A DNA stretch of 64,000 nt from Aphrophora alni (taxonomy: Eukaryota > Arthropoda > Insecta > Hemiptera > Aphrophoridae), in the NCBI GenBank assembly GCA_963513935.1, contig OY740769.1, forward strand, positions 109,037,762 through 109,101,761, written 5' to 3'. A model generated the notes under the pieces. The model searched no databases. It saw only the letters and a program-made list of their open reading frames with translations, and was not told the origin of the DNA. Below, piece by piece: positions 1-12,149 of the stretch (its first letter is position 1; every line of letters starts with the position of its first letter). The position numbers and the translations under genes were made by a program.

Positions 1-400
1 TTTTAGTTTAACTATGTATGTGAATTTTGAGAAAGTTAGTGCAATATTTTTCGTAGATTTTTAATTTTAATACGTATGGGTATGTGAGAAAGTTTGTGCA
101 ACATTTTTGCATTGATTTTAGTTTGACTATGTATATGAGTTTGAGAAAGTTAGTGCTATATTTTTCGTAGATTTTTAGTTTTAATATGTATGGGTATGTG
201 AGAAAGTTTGTGCTATATTTTTTCATTTATACTAGTTTAACTTTGTATGCGAATTTTGAGAAAGTTAGTGCAATATTTTTCGTAGATTTTTGTTTTAATA
301 TATATGGGTATGTGAGAAAGTTTGTGCAATATTTTTGCATTGATTTTAGTTTATCTATGTATATGAGTTTGAGAAAGTTAGTGCAATATTAGATTTTTAG

Positions 401-462
<62 letters not shown>

Positions 463-850
463 GTATGTGAGAAAGTTTGTGCGATATTTTTGCATTGATT
501 TTAGTTCAACTATGTATGTGATTTGAGAAAGTTAGTGCAATAATTTTTCGTAGATTTTTAGTTTTAATACGTATGGGTATGAGAGAAAGTTTGTGCAACA
601 TTTTTGAATTGATTTTAGTTTGACTATGTATATGAGTTTGAGAAAGTTAGTGCTATATTTTTAGTTTTAATATGTATGGGTATGTGAGAAAGTTTGTGCT
701 ATATTTTTTCATTTATGCTAGTTTAACTATGTATGCGAATTTTGAGAAAGTTAATGCAATATTTTTCGTAGATTTTTAGTTTTAATACGTATGGGTATGT
801 GAGAAAGATTGTGCAATATTTTTCGTAGATTTTTAGTTTTAATACGTATG
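1..850. repeat. Minisatellite array, unit about 115 bp
   Basis: The same block recurs about every 114-115 bases. The CTATGTAT-type motif sits at about 12, 127, 241 and 355, and again after the TA insertion. Each unit has two related halves of about 58 bases, both carrying GAGAAAGTT, then GTGCAATATTTTT, then a T-rich stretch. The half-units differ in AGTTAGTG versus AGTTTGTG, so this is a higher-order repeat. The array runs off the left edge and ends near the GC-richer step at 850-860. ORFs within it are by-products of the repeat and are not treated as genes. Confidence 0.93.
402..460. repeat. (TA)n microsatellite inside the minisatellite
   Basis: A near-pure TA tract of about 58 bases interrupts one unit of the array. 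The array resumes in register on the far side with GGGTATGTGAGAAAG. Such tracts are common here: others lie at 6332-6361, 6640-6740, 40190-40235, 43079-43123 and 56866-56928. Confidence 0.95.
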
Positions 851-3800
851 GGGCGCGTTTATCCGTTGTCTATATATTAAGGTTGCATTACGCTACTTAC
901 TGTGCGTGACGCGATTTCTATTGAAAAAGCCCATCCCTAAAAAGTACCCAACGCGCCAATAGAAGTTTTCACTTCAAAAAAATGAACACGGTCTCGTCAT
1001 TAAAAGCTATATTTTAATGAAATATGATTTACGCTGAGAACTTGTTTATGGTACAGTTAAAAGAATTTTAGGCCCTTATTGAACTATATAAATATGTTTG
1101 CAATCAATTCATCCATGATTTTTCACTTTTTGATTGACGACTAACAAACTGACATTTTTTATGACAATAAGTTTTTTGCCTGGTTTTGGGAATAGGTGTG
1201 TGAGAATGTTTGTGGACTATTTATTGTTTAAATATTGCATTTTTTTAAATATGGTGACAGGATTTTTCCATGTATTTAATGTAAATAAAGATTGGTAATA
1301 AATTCGAATTTTCCTGGTTAAAATTTTAGAAATTACAACTTTTAACTGAAATTTTCTTTTACTAGGTCTATAATTTTATGAAAACATTACCATTATTATT
1401 AATAGTAGAAACTCCACAAAAATCATTACATAAAATAGTGTCCACAATTTTGAAATGAGATAAATATTTAGAAAGTTTAACTATATAAATGTTTTTGAAT
1501 TGAAAATCCTTTTCTATTTAAATTTTAAAATTACCACACATTTGCATCGTTTGGAGTTGAAAATGATTTCTGGAGTGTTTTTTCGCCTCGACAAAAACAA
1601 AAACGAAAGTTTTTATAGGACGTGTGACGTTATAGTACGCCCACTCACAACAATACGTTTTGTATATTTTCTCACTAGCCTCAAACAAAAAGTTACTGTT
1701 GACTACACATTATTCGCAGTATAGTATATTTTTTGAAGTCAATAAAGACCAGTGAATAAAGACTCGTGCGCATGCGCAATTTGTTTTCGTTGTAGTTACG
1801 TCAACAGAGTATCTTATTTTTTTTAATGAAATATGAAAATTTTATTACATTTGATAATACTGTTATGTGTAATAAAATTAACAGAATCTAATAACTAAAC
1901 CTGAACTTGGGGAAAAAATTAAATTCTTTTACGTTAAATTATATTTAAAAAGTGATTTCTGTCTGCTCATGCGCACTGGTCCAATCATTGTAATCCTTCT
2001 TTAATTAGTGCTTCGACTTTTACCGCTACTATATGTGATCTCTGTCACTAACTTAGTTTTGTATTAGTACTGTAAAGAGTTAGATCTTTTGATATCTTAG
2101 TTGTTTCAAATAGTTGTAATTAATTATTGTTTAACAATGATGTACAGTTTTATAATAATTATTAAGAATATAGTATATTGATACTAACTGAGCATACAAG
2201 GTTCAAGCTAAACTTTAACCATAATTTTTATTTAAACGTTTATCCACAATATACCTGTACAGCCTCTAGCCTCTAGCCTCTATGTAAGTATATAATACAG
2301 TTAAATATTAAGTTAGCAGAGCAATAATAACTATTTTTCTGAAGTTTTTATAATTTAAATTTTGAAAACTCCAAAAATGTAGTCTTCTAATTAAACATTT
2401 ATTTAAATACTTGTCTTACAAACAATAATTTTTATATTACAATACAATACCATATATTTATAAATTAATTGTAATTTATAGTCATAATGTATAATTAACA
2501 GAATTCATTTAATTATATGTTTATTTCAATTAAGAACCAAGCCTTCAAAATAAAACTGAAAAGTATGGTAATTTTAAAGATAAAGTTTTATTCAATAAGT
2601 GTATTAGCCTAATACAAATATTAATAAAAAGTAAAATTCTGTACCTTCCTTTTACTGAAACAGACCTAACATTTTAACTCCTCAAATTTAACCTTTTTTA
2701 AGGCCAGAAAAAATTTCCATTTCATTTTTAAAAAATGCCAGTCTCTAAATAGTACTTTTATAGATACCAAAAAGGGCAGTTTATGAGGCTGCAAAAATAT
2801 TTGTAACATCTAAAAATCCCAGTAGAACTGTAATTCTTATATTTTTTCCTTTCCTAATAATAGATGTACTATAACTTAAAACTAAATAGAAAGGAATCCA
2901 ATAATAAAATCCAAATTTATTTAACTTTTAGTAGGTACATATATTTAACTTTTATATATATTTTGAGTTTGGAATAAAATAAAGTGTATTTAAGAAAATG
3001 TAAACTCTTTTAAAGCTATTTTTTACTACACTAGTCTTTTTTACAAACACTGCAACTTTTAATGAAATATTACAGTAAATAATTATTCTAGATATTTTTA
3101 AAAGTGGTTTATAGTCATAAAAGGTTCTATAAGTTACATAATAAACTATGTGCAATAAAATATATTTGAATTGTAATCCGCCAAGAACAGTTTTGTAGTA
3201 AACTTAATTGTTCAGTTTTATAGTAGGCACATATAACACAAAATAAGCTAACTCACTTTTCTCTTTAAACATTTAAAACACAAAATTCATTTTTACAAAA
3301 CTTTAAAAAATTAAGGATAAACTATTTACAATTCCTCGTAAGAATAGCCTACGCCACTAGACTACTCCCTGCAATGAGATGTAGATGGATCTGGTTAATT
3401 TTTTATTATTTTATTACATTTGGTCTAAAATGGTGTAAAATCTGAAAGTGTTGTCTGGTATTCATAGTTTGGGTAACTAACTGAAATTAGATTGCTAGCT
3501 GGTTTATTTCTAAAAATTTAAGGTCCTGGATTTTTATAATTATACTGTCAAAAGTAGTTATTCTTCATCTGGGTAATCAATGTTATCTATTACCTTAGAT
3601 TCAGGAACACTCTCAAAACTGGTTCAATTTCATTATCAACAAGCTAAAGACTTATTCATATTTGATTACTGAACAAGGTAATTTCAACGACTAGTAAAAC
3701 ACAATGTCATTTCACCAGTAAAACATTAAACGGTAAAAAACTATGAAATTAACAATAATTCACTATAAAGACAAATTTAAAACCTCATAGACATAAGAAT

Positions 3801-5084
3801 GTAAACAAGATAACTAGCCATAGGATTACACAATTCCCAAAACTGCCTAAACTACATCTACTTGTTTTTATGAAAGAATAATAAATATAACGTAATAGTA
3901 TTATAAAACTTTATACACATTTAAATAATTAGTAAAATAACTATGATTGATTCTCTTTCATTTCCAACAAGCTTTTATAAGTTCTTTGAAAAACAAGTGG
4001 TTAATAAAAAAGAAACGAAAATCAAACAACAAACAGAGATAGGTCACTGTTGGCTTTAGGCCAATATATCAGCTTTCAGAGTTATTTTCCCTTGCGGATA
4101 TATCGGGCTCTTGGCTGTAAAAGAGTTAAGTATAAACTTCTCATTTGTTTTTGGAATTTAACAAAGGCCTATCTCCCACCTCTATAATAAATATTAAAGG
4201 CATATAGAACGTCTTCTTTTATCTGTCATAAGGTAAGAAAATGGCAGATACATATACAAGTCGGAAATATAATAATTGTTAATACTCAGCTAAAACCTAT
4301 ATTTATAGAGTAATATAAAAACTTCTTTTTTTTTCTTCTCTTTCTAATCATATCCTAATATTACAAGGAATTGTCTTTACACGGTGTAGCTAATAATATT
4401 TATTCTGATAAAGATAGTCTAAACTGAAAACTAAATTGTATTAGGCATGACTTGGTTAATTATGGATATCTTCCATCCTTAATAACTAGATGTAAAAAAA
4501 AACTATTTCAAACAAAAGTAAGTTGATGGATGCCATAATGGTACTTATCATAAAATATAATACAAATAGATCATCTAAATTAAAGTAATGTCCAAAAGTT
4601 GGCTTTGTAGGAAATATTAAATTGGTAAATCATGAGTTTAAAACATTGGTATTAAGTTTGTTTAAAACAGTTGAACCTTGTAATTTTTTTATCACTACTT
4701 TCTTGATATCAGCTAGGCCTTTATGACCCTTGTAGACATGTATATATTGAAAAGTCTCCACTCGCTTTGTTTGTGTCAGTGTCTCAGCCTTAGCGAGCCT
4801 CGAAGAGATACATATGTGAAGGAACCCTCACTTGCTATGCTCTGAAACGTTACCGTGCTTAGAACTTTTATTTGTTCATTTAAAATTATTGGCGTTAGCA
4901 TTATCGTTCCTTATGACGCTTCATCAATTGAAACTTTACTGCCCTCAAACTCCTTTTTATTTTTTTCAACTAAGTCCCAGCACAGTAATGAATCAAGAAT
5001 AAGATAGGCTACTTACTTATTTTTGTTAAATATCTATTCATCAACGTTTTATTTAAAATTGCTTTTTCACTTTTATTAATTATT
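851..5084. other. AT-rich stretch, no gene recognised
   Basis: I see no coding region with family resemblance and no clear element ends here. Small items are a GC-richer segment at 851-960, a triple GCCTCTA repeat at 2262-2282, and an NRF-1-like palindrome at 1767-1778. ORFs are short and of low complexity. Confidence 0.6.
1767..1778. promoter_or_regulatory. NRF-1/Ewg-like palindrome TGCGCATGCGCA
   Basis: The 12-base palindrome TGCGCATGCGCA matches the established NRF-1 (insect Ewg) binding consensus. A half-like CATGCGCACTGG lies at about 1969. No gene start was identified nearby, so a promoter role is only a possibility, and chance or a transposon origin remains open. Related CGCATG motifs also occur in the foldback element at 42672 and 43583. 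Confidence 0.3.
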
Positions 5085-5097
5085 TCTAATGGTATGA

Positions 5098-6162
5098 ATA
5101 AACAAAGACCAGAGCACTGTGGTGACAATATAAATACAGATACACTTTCAAAAGTCCATTACCACACTTGGGAATAAACAAAATAACAAAAAACAAAAAA
5201 TTTTGTCAAAAGTAAAATGTTTATTCCTATTAGACCCTTATAGCTATTACAACAACAAAGTTGTCATCTTCAGAGGGAATCTTAACAAAGACTAAATTAA
5301 AACTATTTACAACTAAAGTGACCAGTTTCTCCTCTACCCCACTCCTCTGGTGCATTGACCTATCAACAATAGGGTTGACAGTTCAAACACCTGTAGGTAC
5401 TGTTACCTGGAATGGGGAAGGCCCAATCCTCTAACAAACAAAGATGTTTTAGAATTTACAATATAATCATCCCTAAACTAATTATCTAAACATATTAACT
5501 AAATAATAATAGTAGATACAATTTTTTTTTTTTTTATAATGATACATGAATAAAAACTATGCTAATCTATTATCATAACATATTAAACAAAAATACGAAT
5601 AATACAAGCTATGTTACAAATTCTATTAACATATTAAATCAGAATATTAAAATGAGATACAAATATTTACTTTTACAAGAATAAAAAAATAAAATTAAAA
5701 AAAACCACTATGCTGAAAATACCATAACAACATAAAAAGGTTAATCTTTAATAATAGATACAAAAATAATTTTTTTACATGAATCATAAGAATAATGCTA
5801 AAAAATTCTATTAATATAGTAAACCAGAATATTAATGATAAATATAAATAATAACTTTCACATAAATTATATATAGGCTAAAAAAAAAAAAAAAAAAAAG
5901 TAAAAAAAAAAAATAAATAAATAAAAACTATTCTAAGAAATCTATTACTTAACAACCTAAAAGGTCTATCTTGGTCGTAACAAAGAGAACAAGCATGAAT
6001 TAGGAATAGGGCCTTTGTCAGAATTTAATAATTTTGAATTTTCAGTCTTAGCAATTAATATGCTTTCTTAGCTATTTAATAATTTATTGGAATTCACTTT
6101 TTGTTTTTTGGTATTTTGTTTATTCCCAAGTGTGGTAAGGGACTTTTGAAAGTGTATCTGTA
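5098..6162 (-). mobile_element. Penelope-like composite element with inverted ends
   Basis: The ends are inverted copies of about 50 bases. The left copy starts near TACAGATACACTTTCAAAAG at about 5134. Its reverse complement lies at about 6107-6162. The shared part includes CCACACTTGGGAATAAAC. The element is flanked by an exact 13-base direct repeat TCTAATGGTATGA (5085-5097 and 6163-6175), which reads as a target-site duplication. The minus strand carries a hammerhead-ribozyme-like motif of the kind known in Penelope-element terminal repeats (5247-5273). The interior is A-rich and has no ORF of note. I infer a non-autonomous or 5'-truncated Penelope-like copy with an inverted partial terminal repeat. 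Confidence 0.6.
5247..5273 (-). ncRNA. Hammerhead-ribozyme-like motif, degenerate
   Basis: Read on the minus strand, the core CTGAAGA fits the hammerhead CUGANGA box. It is followed by a stem II of TGACAAC / GTTGTTG around a short loop, then GTAA where GAAA is required. The box and stem are good, but the GAAA box carries a substitution, so cleavage is unlikely. Penelope-like elements are established carriers of such ribozymes. Confidence 0.5.
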
Positions 6163-6175
6163 TCTAATGGTATGA

Positions 6176-6329
6176 GTTTAACTTAACTAAGATTTTTATT
6201 TATAGAGTCTCACTCTCAGGGAGTGTTATTTGAAAGACTATTTGCAGAATCTTTCTGTATTATCTTATGAATAAGAGCACTTGTTCTTATAATTAACACA
6301 TATTTTAAAACTATCATGAAAACAAAATA

Positions 6330-6367
<38 letters not shown>

Positions 6368-6713
6368 CACAGACAAAAATGATTTTAGAAAGTATATTTC
6401 CCTTCATAACAGTGGTACCGGTACCTTTTGAGACATATCTATAGTTGGCTTCGGCTCCTGTTACGATGAGATGAATAGCAGACTGATGAATTCGAACTGA
6501 AAGCAACCACTGATGGTGGTTGAAATCTGAACCATACATTGTGGTATTTTTTAAAAAACTAAAATGATATAAAGTACTTTCTTAGCAAAAGTTTTGCATA
6601 TTTTGGAGAAAACAAGTATTTTGAATAAACAAAAATTAATTTAAATATATATATATATACGGTATATATATATATATATATATATTAATATTAATATATT
6701 TTTAATTAATTAA

Positions 6714-6744
<31 letters not shown>

Positions 6745-6818
6745 TTACTTTGCAAATGTCTGAATATTTGTACTTCTTAGATCTTCAGACATAATGTTTA
6801 GTACACATAAAACTTTTA
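6176..6818. other. AT-rich spacer with TA tracts
   Basis: There are TA microsatellites at 6332-6361 and 6640-6740. A 107-codon minus-strand ORF (6216-6539) runs through the first tract. Its N-terminal half looks less biased, but I do not recognise it. The Gypsy RT stops abruptly at about 6820 at the edge of this AT-rich DNA, so the truncation point of that element lies here. Confidence 0.5.
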
Positions 6819-7690
6819 TTATTTGGCACCGACAAACCAGTTAAAACTTTGGTGCAAATTAGGTAGCGGCACCGCTTCGACGACGATGTTTTGATTGAGT
6901 CTCCGATAATAAATCACCATCCTTGTTTTCTTTTCGGGGTGTTGAACCAGAAAAACAGGGGATGCATATGCCGAAAGGCTGGGTTCTACTACTCCTGAAT
7001 CCAACAATTCGTTGATATGTTCACGGAGGTATTCCATTTTTGGGGGGGCCAATTGGTATGGAGAACACTTGACTGGAGTGTTATCCTTAAGTTGAATGTC
7101 GTATTCAACTAGATGAGTTAGTCCTAACCTTTTAGTGAGTACCTGAGGAAAGTCATTAATTATTTTTAAAATGGCGTTTTTATTATCCTTTTGAAGATGA
7201 CCTAAAGGATCAGGAGGAGTAGCTTCAGATGCTGAACACACTATTGGTTTATGAGATGAGTTACTGAATCTACACAAAGGAAAGACAATAGACCTGGCAA
7301 ATTTAAAATAGAAATTTTTTGCAGAAAGATCGAGTACCAGTCCCGTTTTCGAGATGAAATCTGACCCGAGGATCAGAGGACACGACAACCTGTGCGCCAC
7401 CAGAAAATCTACATTCCAACTGCAATGTTCCATTTTTAGATGTAGGAGACAAGAGTAGGAAATGGGCAACCTTTTTCCAGAAACCGTGACACAATCAGCC
7501 TTCACCCTGGTTATAGATTTAAAGGCTTTGGTGTTTTTTAATTTTTTGAAAAGTTCTTTAGATATAACACATCTTACTGAACCGGAGTCCAGCAGAGCAT
7601 TGACTTTAATTTGCCCAAAAGCCACTTCTACCAAAGGCAAAAACTGATCGTTCAGACCCCTAGATTTAAGAGAAATTTTTTTTTCTGAAA
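6819..7690 (-). pseudogene. Gypsy protease and N-terminal RT, truncated
   Basis: The frame is open from about 7690, although the first ATG is at 7640. It holds an aspartic-protease domain with the active-site box LLDSGS, followed about 75 residues later by PLILGSDFI, the usual flap and hydrophobic-Gly motif. After a linker come Gypsy RT motifs: PYQLAPPK, then SPVFLV, then a degenerate RMVIYYRRLN, where the family normally has an acidic or basic residue in place of the first tyrosine. The protein ends at FVGAK, just before RT motif A, so no polymerase active site is present. Cleavage of the Gag-Pol precursor is known for the family; this copy cannot complete reverse transcription. Confidence 0.85.
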
Positions 7691-8029
7691 TTTGCAGTTG
7701 GAAAGATTGGAGGTGGAATAGGGCTGCCTGCGCCTATTCCGTAAAGAGAAGAATTTACAACCCCAGATATAATGACCGGGCATGCCACAATGATAACAGA
7801 CTGGTTTTAAAGAATTTATAAATTTATTACGAAAATTTGTTCTGATTTGATTTGGAGTTAAACTAAAATTTTGAAAAATGGGTCTATTACTAAAGAGTGG
7901 GTCAAGGTTATATTTAGATCCGCTGTGGTTGGTTTTAAAATGAGAGGCTGGCCTGGAGCTACCAACTAAACTCCAAACCTGCCCCCGTTTTTTGAAGGGT
8001 ATTGCCTTGTTGGAGGCCGGTTTCGACAC
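7652..8029 (-). pseudogene. Gypsy gag C-terminal part, second zinc knuckle
   Basis: This frame contains a CCHC knuckle, CYHCGMPGHYIWGC (CX2CX4HX4C), in a basic, Asn/Ser-rich context typical of nucleocapsid. It overlaps the upstream gag frame at 7966-8029 in another register, so one frameshift separates the two knuckles. It ends just after a run of nine A on the minus strand (plus-strand T run 7676-7684). A -1 slip there would carry ribosomes into the protease frame. Confidence 0.75.
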
Positions 8030-8538
8030 TCTGGACTTCTATGTCCCGGCTGCCCGCAACTATAACAGACCACTGGTGGTCTTGTGGGTCTAAAATCAGG
8101 ATTTCTAACCTCGGGTCTCATTGATGGAGCCCTTTGTCTGTCAGTGTACATCACGTTGTTAACGTGAGCACACAGACGATCTAAATCAGCGAAATTTAGT
8201 GGCCTTGTTGCAAAGACCAAACAGTTGCGGACTTCCGGAGACAGTCCCTCCAGAATGACGTCCGTGACCTCCAATTCGGACTTATCTAAATTTAATATTT
8301 CTGCAGCTTCTTTGATCTCATTCACGAAAATGTGCACCGCTTCGTTAGTCTTCTGTGGGCGATAAAATAACTCCTGCACTAAGGAAGCTAACCTTTTTGT
8401 AGGTATAAAGAGACTTAAGGCCTCTTTATGGAATGTATGAAAAGTTTGATGTCTTATCAGACATGAATTTAACGGTCCTTGAGCATAAGGCATTAGGACA
8501 TTATTGATATTTACAGCTATGTCAGGGTAAGTTTTCAC
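7966..8538 (-). pseudogene. Gypsy gag middle part, first zinc knuckle
   Basis: The segment has a capsid-like helical stretch (FYRPQKTNEAVHIFVNEIKE and onward) and a CCHC knuckle CYSCGQPGHRSPEC near the C-terminus, followed by Arg/Pro-rich sequence. The capsid segment resembles the separate gag relic at 17428-17892 (+), which has YRPQQPNEPLNDF at the same place. It continues the frame 8554-9252 after a frameshift in an A/T homopolymer at about 8550. Confidence 0.8.
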
Positions 8539-8553
8539 TATTTTTAAAGAAAT

Positions 8554-9252
8554 TTAAAAAAAATTCAACAATTTGTTGAGGTCGAAACCATCTGTCTGAG
8601 GTAACGATTTGATAATTTGTTCCGCAGGATGGCTTAACTTTCCATATAAGGAAACATACGGACAGCTTTTCAAACTGCTAGATGTTTGTGGCTGAGGATC
8701 GGCCTGCGGGGTGTCCAAGGTCATATTCACGCCGTTAGAGCGAGATGGTTCTACCAAGGTTGCTTTCGAGGTTCCCCCAGAGGGCGTTAGCGGGATGCTC
8801 ATGTTTAGTTTTAAAGGAGCTAGCGTTTGCTCAAAGGCTTTAAATTTGTCTTTCAAGCCACCGAAGTTGGTTTGCAATTCGGCAAGATCCCGTGGTATGT
8901 TATTATCAGCAACTTTTAGTTGTTCGGCTTGCACACGAGTTAGGAACTCTAAACGCCTTCCGAAGACATTCATCCGCGCGCGAACACGGATCATTTTGAT
9001 GCCCTGTTCAGAATCTAAATTCTCCAGGTCATCTTGTAAGACGAACAAGGAGTTTCGCGCTAAGGATATCTGCTGTACAAGGATCTCTTCTGTGAAATTT
9101 CCCAATTTGGGCTCAACGGCATTTTGTAGAAGGGACCTAAGAGCGGTTCGCATTTTTGCTACGGTATCCTTCTCTCCACCTCTAGCCACAACTTCGAAGG
9201 CGAGCTCAGTGCTTTTTAGAGCATCTACCAATCTTAGCAAGTCTACTGCCAT
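8554..9252 (-). pseudogene. Gypsy gag N-terminal part
   Basis: The likely start is the ATG at 9252 (MAVDLLRLVDAL), since the sequence upstream is A/T-rich leader. The product is about 232 residues and helical, with heptad-like spacing around residues 60-140 and a Pro/Thr/Ser-rich region before the frameshift. Position between primer site and capsid, and continuity with the downstream frames, mark it as the gag N-terminus. The fold is not assignable by eye. Confidence 0.65.
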
Positions 9253-9911
9253 TTTACCTATTGCTGATGATAAATAAAAAAATAGTAAAAAAAAAAATTT
9301 TCTCTTAAGATGACTAATAAAATTTGAAATGAGAAGACCAAAAAAAAGATAAATTATTGAGAATTGTGTATGTTGTGTATATGTTGTATATATGTATGTG
9401 TGTAAGTAAGAATCAAAACAGACAAGCAAATGAAGACTCGAGAAATTTTTAAAAGAAATTTTGAATAGTTTTTTTTGTTTTTTTTTTTGATCTATTTTTG
9501 GGTTTTCTTATTTATTTTATATTTATTTTTTTTTGTATTCCCGACTGAGTCCTGCCTGTCTGAATCAAATTCCGTGAATGACTAAAGTATGTTATTTATA
9601 TATATATATATAAAAAAAAATTATCTAAGCAGAGTGAAATAAAGAGAAAAAAAAATTTATTAAAATTGGTCTAGACATTCTTGTGTAATGTGTTTATATG
9701 TAAATAAAAAAAAAATGAGACTAATAAGTTTATATATATTTAAAAAAAAAAATTTCATCAGCAATAGTTGTTCAGTATATGAGAAAGCTGCAAAGACAAG
9801 AGAAAGTGAGCCTTGTTTAGCACAAAAGAAAAAAATTTAAAGAATTTAAATTTCTATGGTTCCAAAGCAAAATTTTAAAAATAAACCACTCTATAATTTA
9901 GAGTTAACTAC

Positions 9912-9923
9912 GCTCTGCTACCA
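9912..9923 (-). other. Primer-binding site for initiator-Met tRNA
   Basis: The plus strand reads GCTCTGCTACCA, which equals the 3' end of animal initiator-Met tRNA (acceptor CTCTGCTA plus CCA). On the coding strand this is TGGTAGCAGAGC, a standard minus-strand primer site. It lies about 660 bases upstream of the gag ATG, which is consistent with its role, and places the inner LTR edge just to its right. Confidence 0.6.
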
Positions 9924-11877
9924 GAAACATGTTACCAGGCGACTTAAATTAACGAAAGGTGGAACCAACTAGTAACAATGTTTAATAAAAAAAGACAAAG
10001 ACAAATTATATAATCAACAAGGCAAAATTTATTGAATTAAAAAAAAGAAATTTCGACGGATCAGATTTTACCATTTACAGTTATGAAAATATCACCTTAA
10101 GTTTACTTGACATGACCAAAAGCTTAATAATAAAAAAAAGATTACAAATTGAATCTTCAAAAGTTTACATGCCCTTAATAAGTAAAAGAGAAAGAAAAAA
10201 AATTATTAACAATTAAACTCTGACATTTATCCCCCCCCCTTATTTATACAAACTGTTACAAAGAATTTAACAATAAAAAAAGATTCTATAATCAAGATTA
10301 AAATTTTAGTTAAAAAAATATATATATATTAATTCTAACAAGTTTTCATCATTAACTTACTTATAAATTATCATGATTTTGTTTATTAAATTTCTTACAT
10401 TCTAAGTTGGCCAACATATATATATATTTAAAAAAAAAAATTGTTTATAATATAAGAAATTTTTTTAATAGTGAAACTTTTAAATACTGAAATTTTTTTA
10501 AATATTGAAATTTTTTTTTTAAAAGTGAAATTTTTTAAATATGAAATTGTTAAATAATGAAAAAATTTTTTTAAAGATTCACGTCAATTTTATTAATTTT
10601 GAAATAACCCCTTTGGGGCTGTTAGGACCGAAAAAGTTTGCATGCAGCACCACCCAATATATATTTTATATTATAAATAGTTACACATTATTACACATAA
10701 AGACAGTAAAGGACATATTGTTAAACAGAGTTCGATTGCAAAACAATATATATATACACAGTTTCACAAAGTCAGTATTTCAGATGAAAATCATTTTATA
10801 GTGCACATAACGATGTTTTAAAGTTTTTTTGTTATATTCATGTATCAAACAGTTAAGCAGAGTCTTTTAAACGTGCATCCTATCTTTGCTGCTTTGACTC
10901 GCAAAATCCAGAATACAAAATCCGCCAAGCTTCGACCAGCATTTGCTGTTGGAAAGAAACACAGGTCTAATAGAGATTTATGCAATTTTATACATGTAAC
11001 AGCACAAATTTTCTCTTATACAAAATGCTTAGTTACTTCATCAAAATCAAGAAAATTATCGTAATTATAGAAATCCAGAAAAGGTTATAATTAAGTCCTT
11101 TTAGTTGTTAATTTTAATAGTATATGGATATCTTGATTTCTGTTTGAAACAAAGACTTATAACAAGAGTCAGAAATTTTCTAAATACAAAACTCTGCTTC
11201 AGAAAAACCTTTTTGCTAGTTTTTTTGATATGATCAAATATTTAATATTTTAACTGTTCAAGATTTAACATAACTGCTCAATACTCAAAGTCTGACTGTT
11301 TAAGGTCTACATTTAGCTTCTGTAAATTATGTTTTAAAGAAAGGAAATATGCTTTTATAAGTTATTAAATTTCAGTAAAATTTTGAATACTAAAATAAAA
11401 CATCAAACACATATCTTAATAAACAAAGCCTAAAATATTAACAAATCTTATAGTATAGCAAAATCTGAGAAATAAGTTACCTGGACAGGTAGTGGAGTGC
11501 AGAGAAAATTTTTGAATGGAAGCATACGCCGTATTTTATAAAACAGAGCTCACTGACACTTCAACTTTACACCACTAAAACACTGACACTGTTTAATTAT
11601 ACTTATTGCACCGTAACAAGATGTTAGAAAATTTGTAAAGAGATAGAATGAAGATTTCAGAGCACTGTGCCAGAGAAGTCCGGTTAGTTTTAGAGCAACT
11701 ACATTTTTCAATAGGTTGAACAGGAGTGACTCAGATAACGGTATGTTGAATTGGACTTCATCCGGTGAGACGAAGACAGAGATACATCGGACGATGATTT
11801 GCAGTGCAGCCCGCAGAGCTGCGCCACTTATCAGGGACAGGTAGATGGACTGGGTCACCGGTAGACGGTTGATAACT
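9924..11877 (-). repeat. LTR-like repeat, copy A
   Basis: This region lies where the 5' LTR should be. It shares ordered landmarks with 59940-61630 (same orientation) and about 49600-50240 (inverted): a C-run (10231-10239), GTTGGCCAAC (10406-10415), and a core with ACGTCAATTTT then AACCCCTTTGGGG (about 10580-10618). No target duplication was found and the outer edge is approximate. Two short plus-strand ORFs inside (10541-10801, 10840-11064) and one on the minus strand (11550-11858) show no family resemblance. Confidence 0.5.
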
Positions 11878-12149
11878 TTAGTACAGATTATTAAATTAAT
11901 TTGTATGTAACGCTACAAAACTAAACACTAAATTTTTAGTTTCAGCATTAAGATTAATTAAATTTATTTTATAGATAAATTTGAAACATGGTATACAAAA
12001 CAATGAATTTTAAATCTGTGTCTGAACGCAAAAAAATCGTCAGTTAATCAATGTTAATGCATAGTGTTAAACTACATACACATTGCTGATCATGTCAGTG
12101 TTTCACCTGTATTTTAACTATAGTTAATAGGCAATGTTAATTTTCTTCG

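Larger units (their letters stand above)
6819..11877 (-). mobile_element. Ty3/Gypsy-type LTR element, 3'-truncated
   Basis: Read on the minus strand, the order is a long terminal-repeat-like region (about 9924-11877), a primer-binding site (9912-9923), gag (9252-7652), then protease and the first part of RT (7690-6819). Most of RT, all of RNase H and integrase, and the 3' LTR are missing. Two zinc knuckles, an aspartic-protease DSG box and the Gypsy-type RT N-terminus define the family. The reading frames are interrupted, so this is a defective copy. Confidence 0.85.

Noticed and set aside
186..392. Open frame inside the minisatellite
   Set aside because: It only follows the repeat unit; the composition is low-complexity and the reverse strand shows a similar artefact.
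6216..6539. 107-codon minus-strand frame with a less biased N-terminal half
   Set aside because: It runs through a TA microsatellite and I recognise no family. It could be a fragment of a coding exon, but there is nothing to support it.
8711..9277. 188-codon plus-strand frame opposite gag
   Set aside because: It is the antisense shadow of the gag N-terminus and lacks any family resemblance.
10231..10239. C-run as a polypurine tract marking a 3' LTR
   Set aside because: Its position, at the inner side of the 5' LTR-like region, does not fit a polypurine tract for the minus-strand element; it is used only as a shared landmark.
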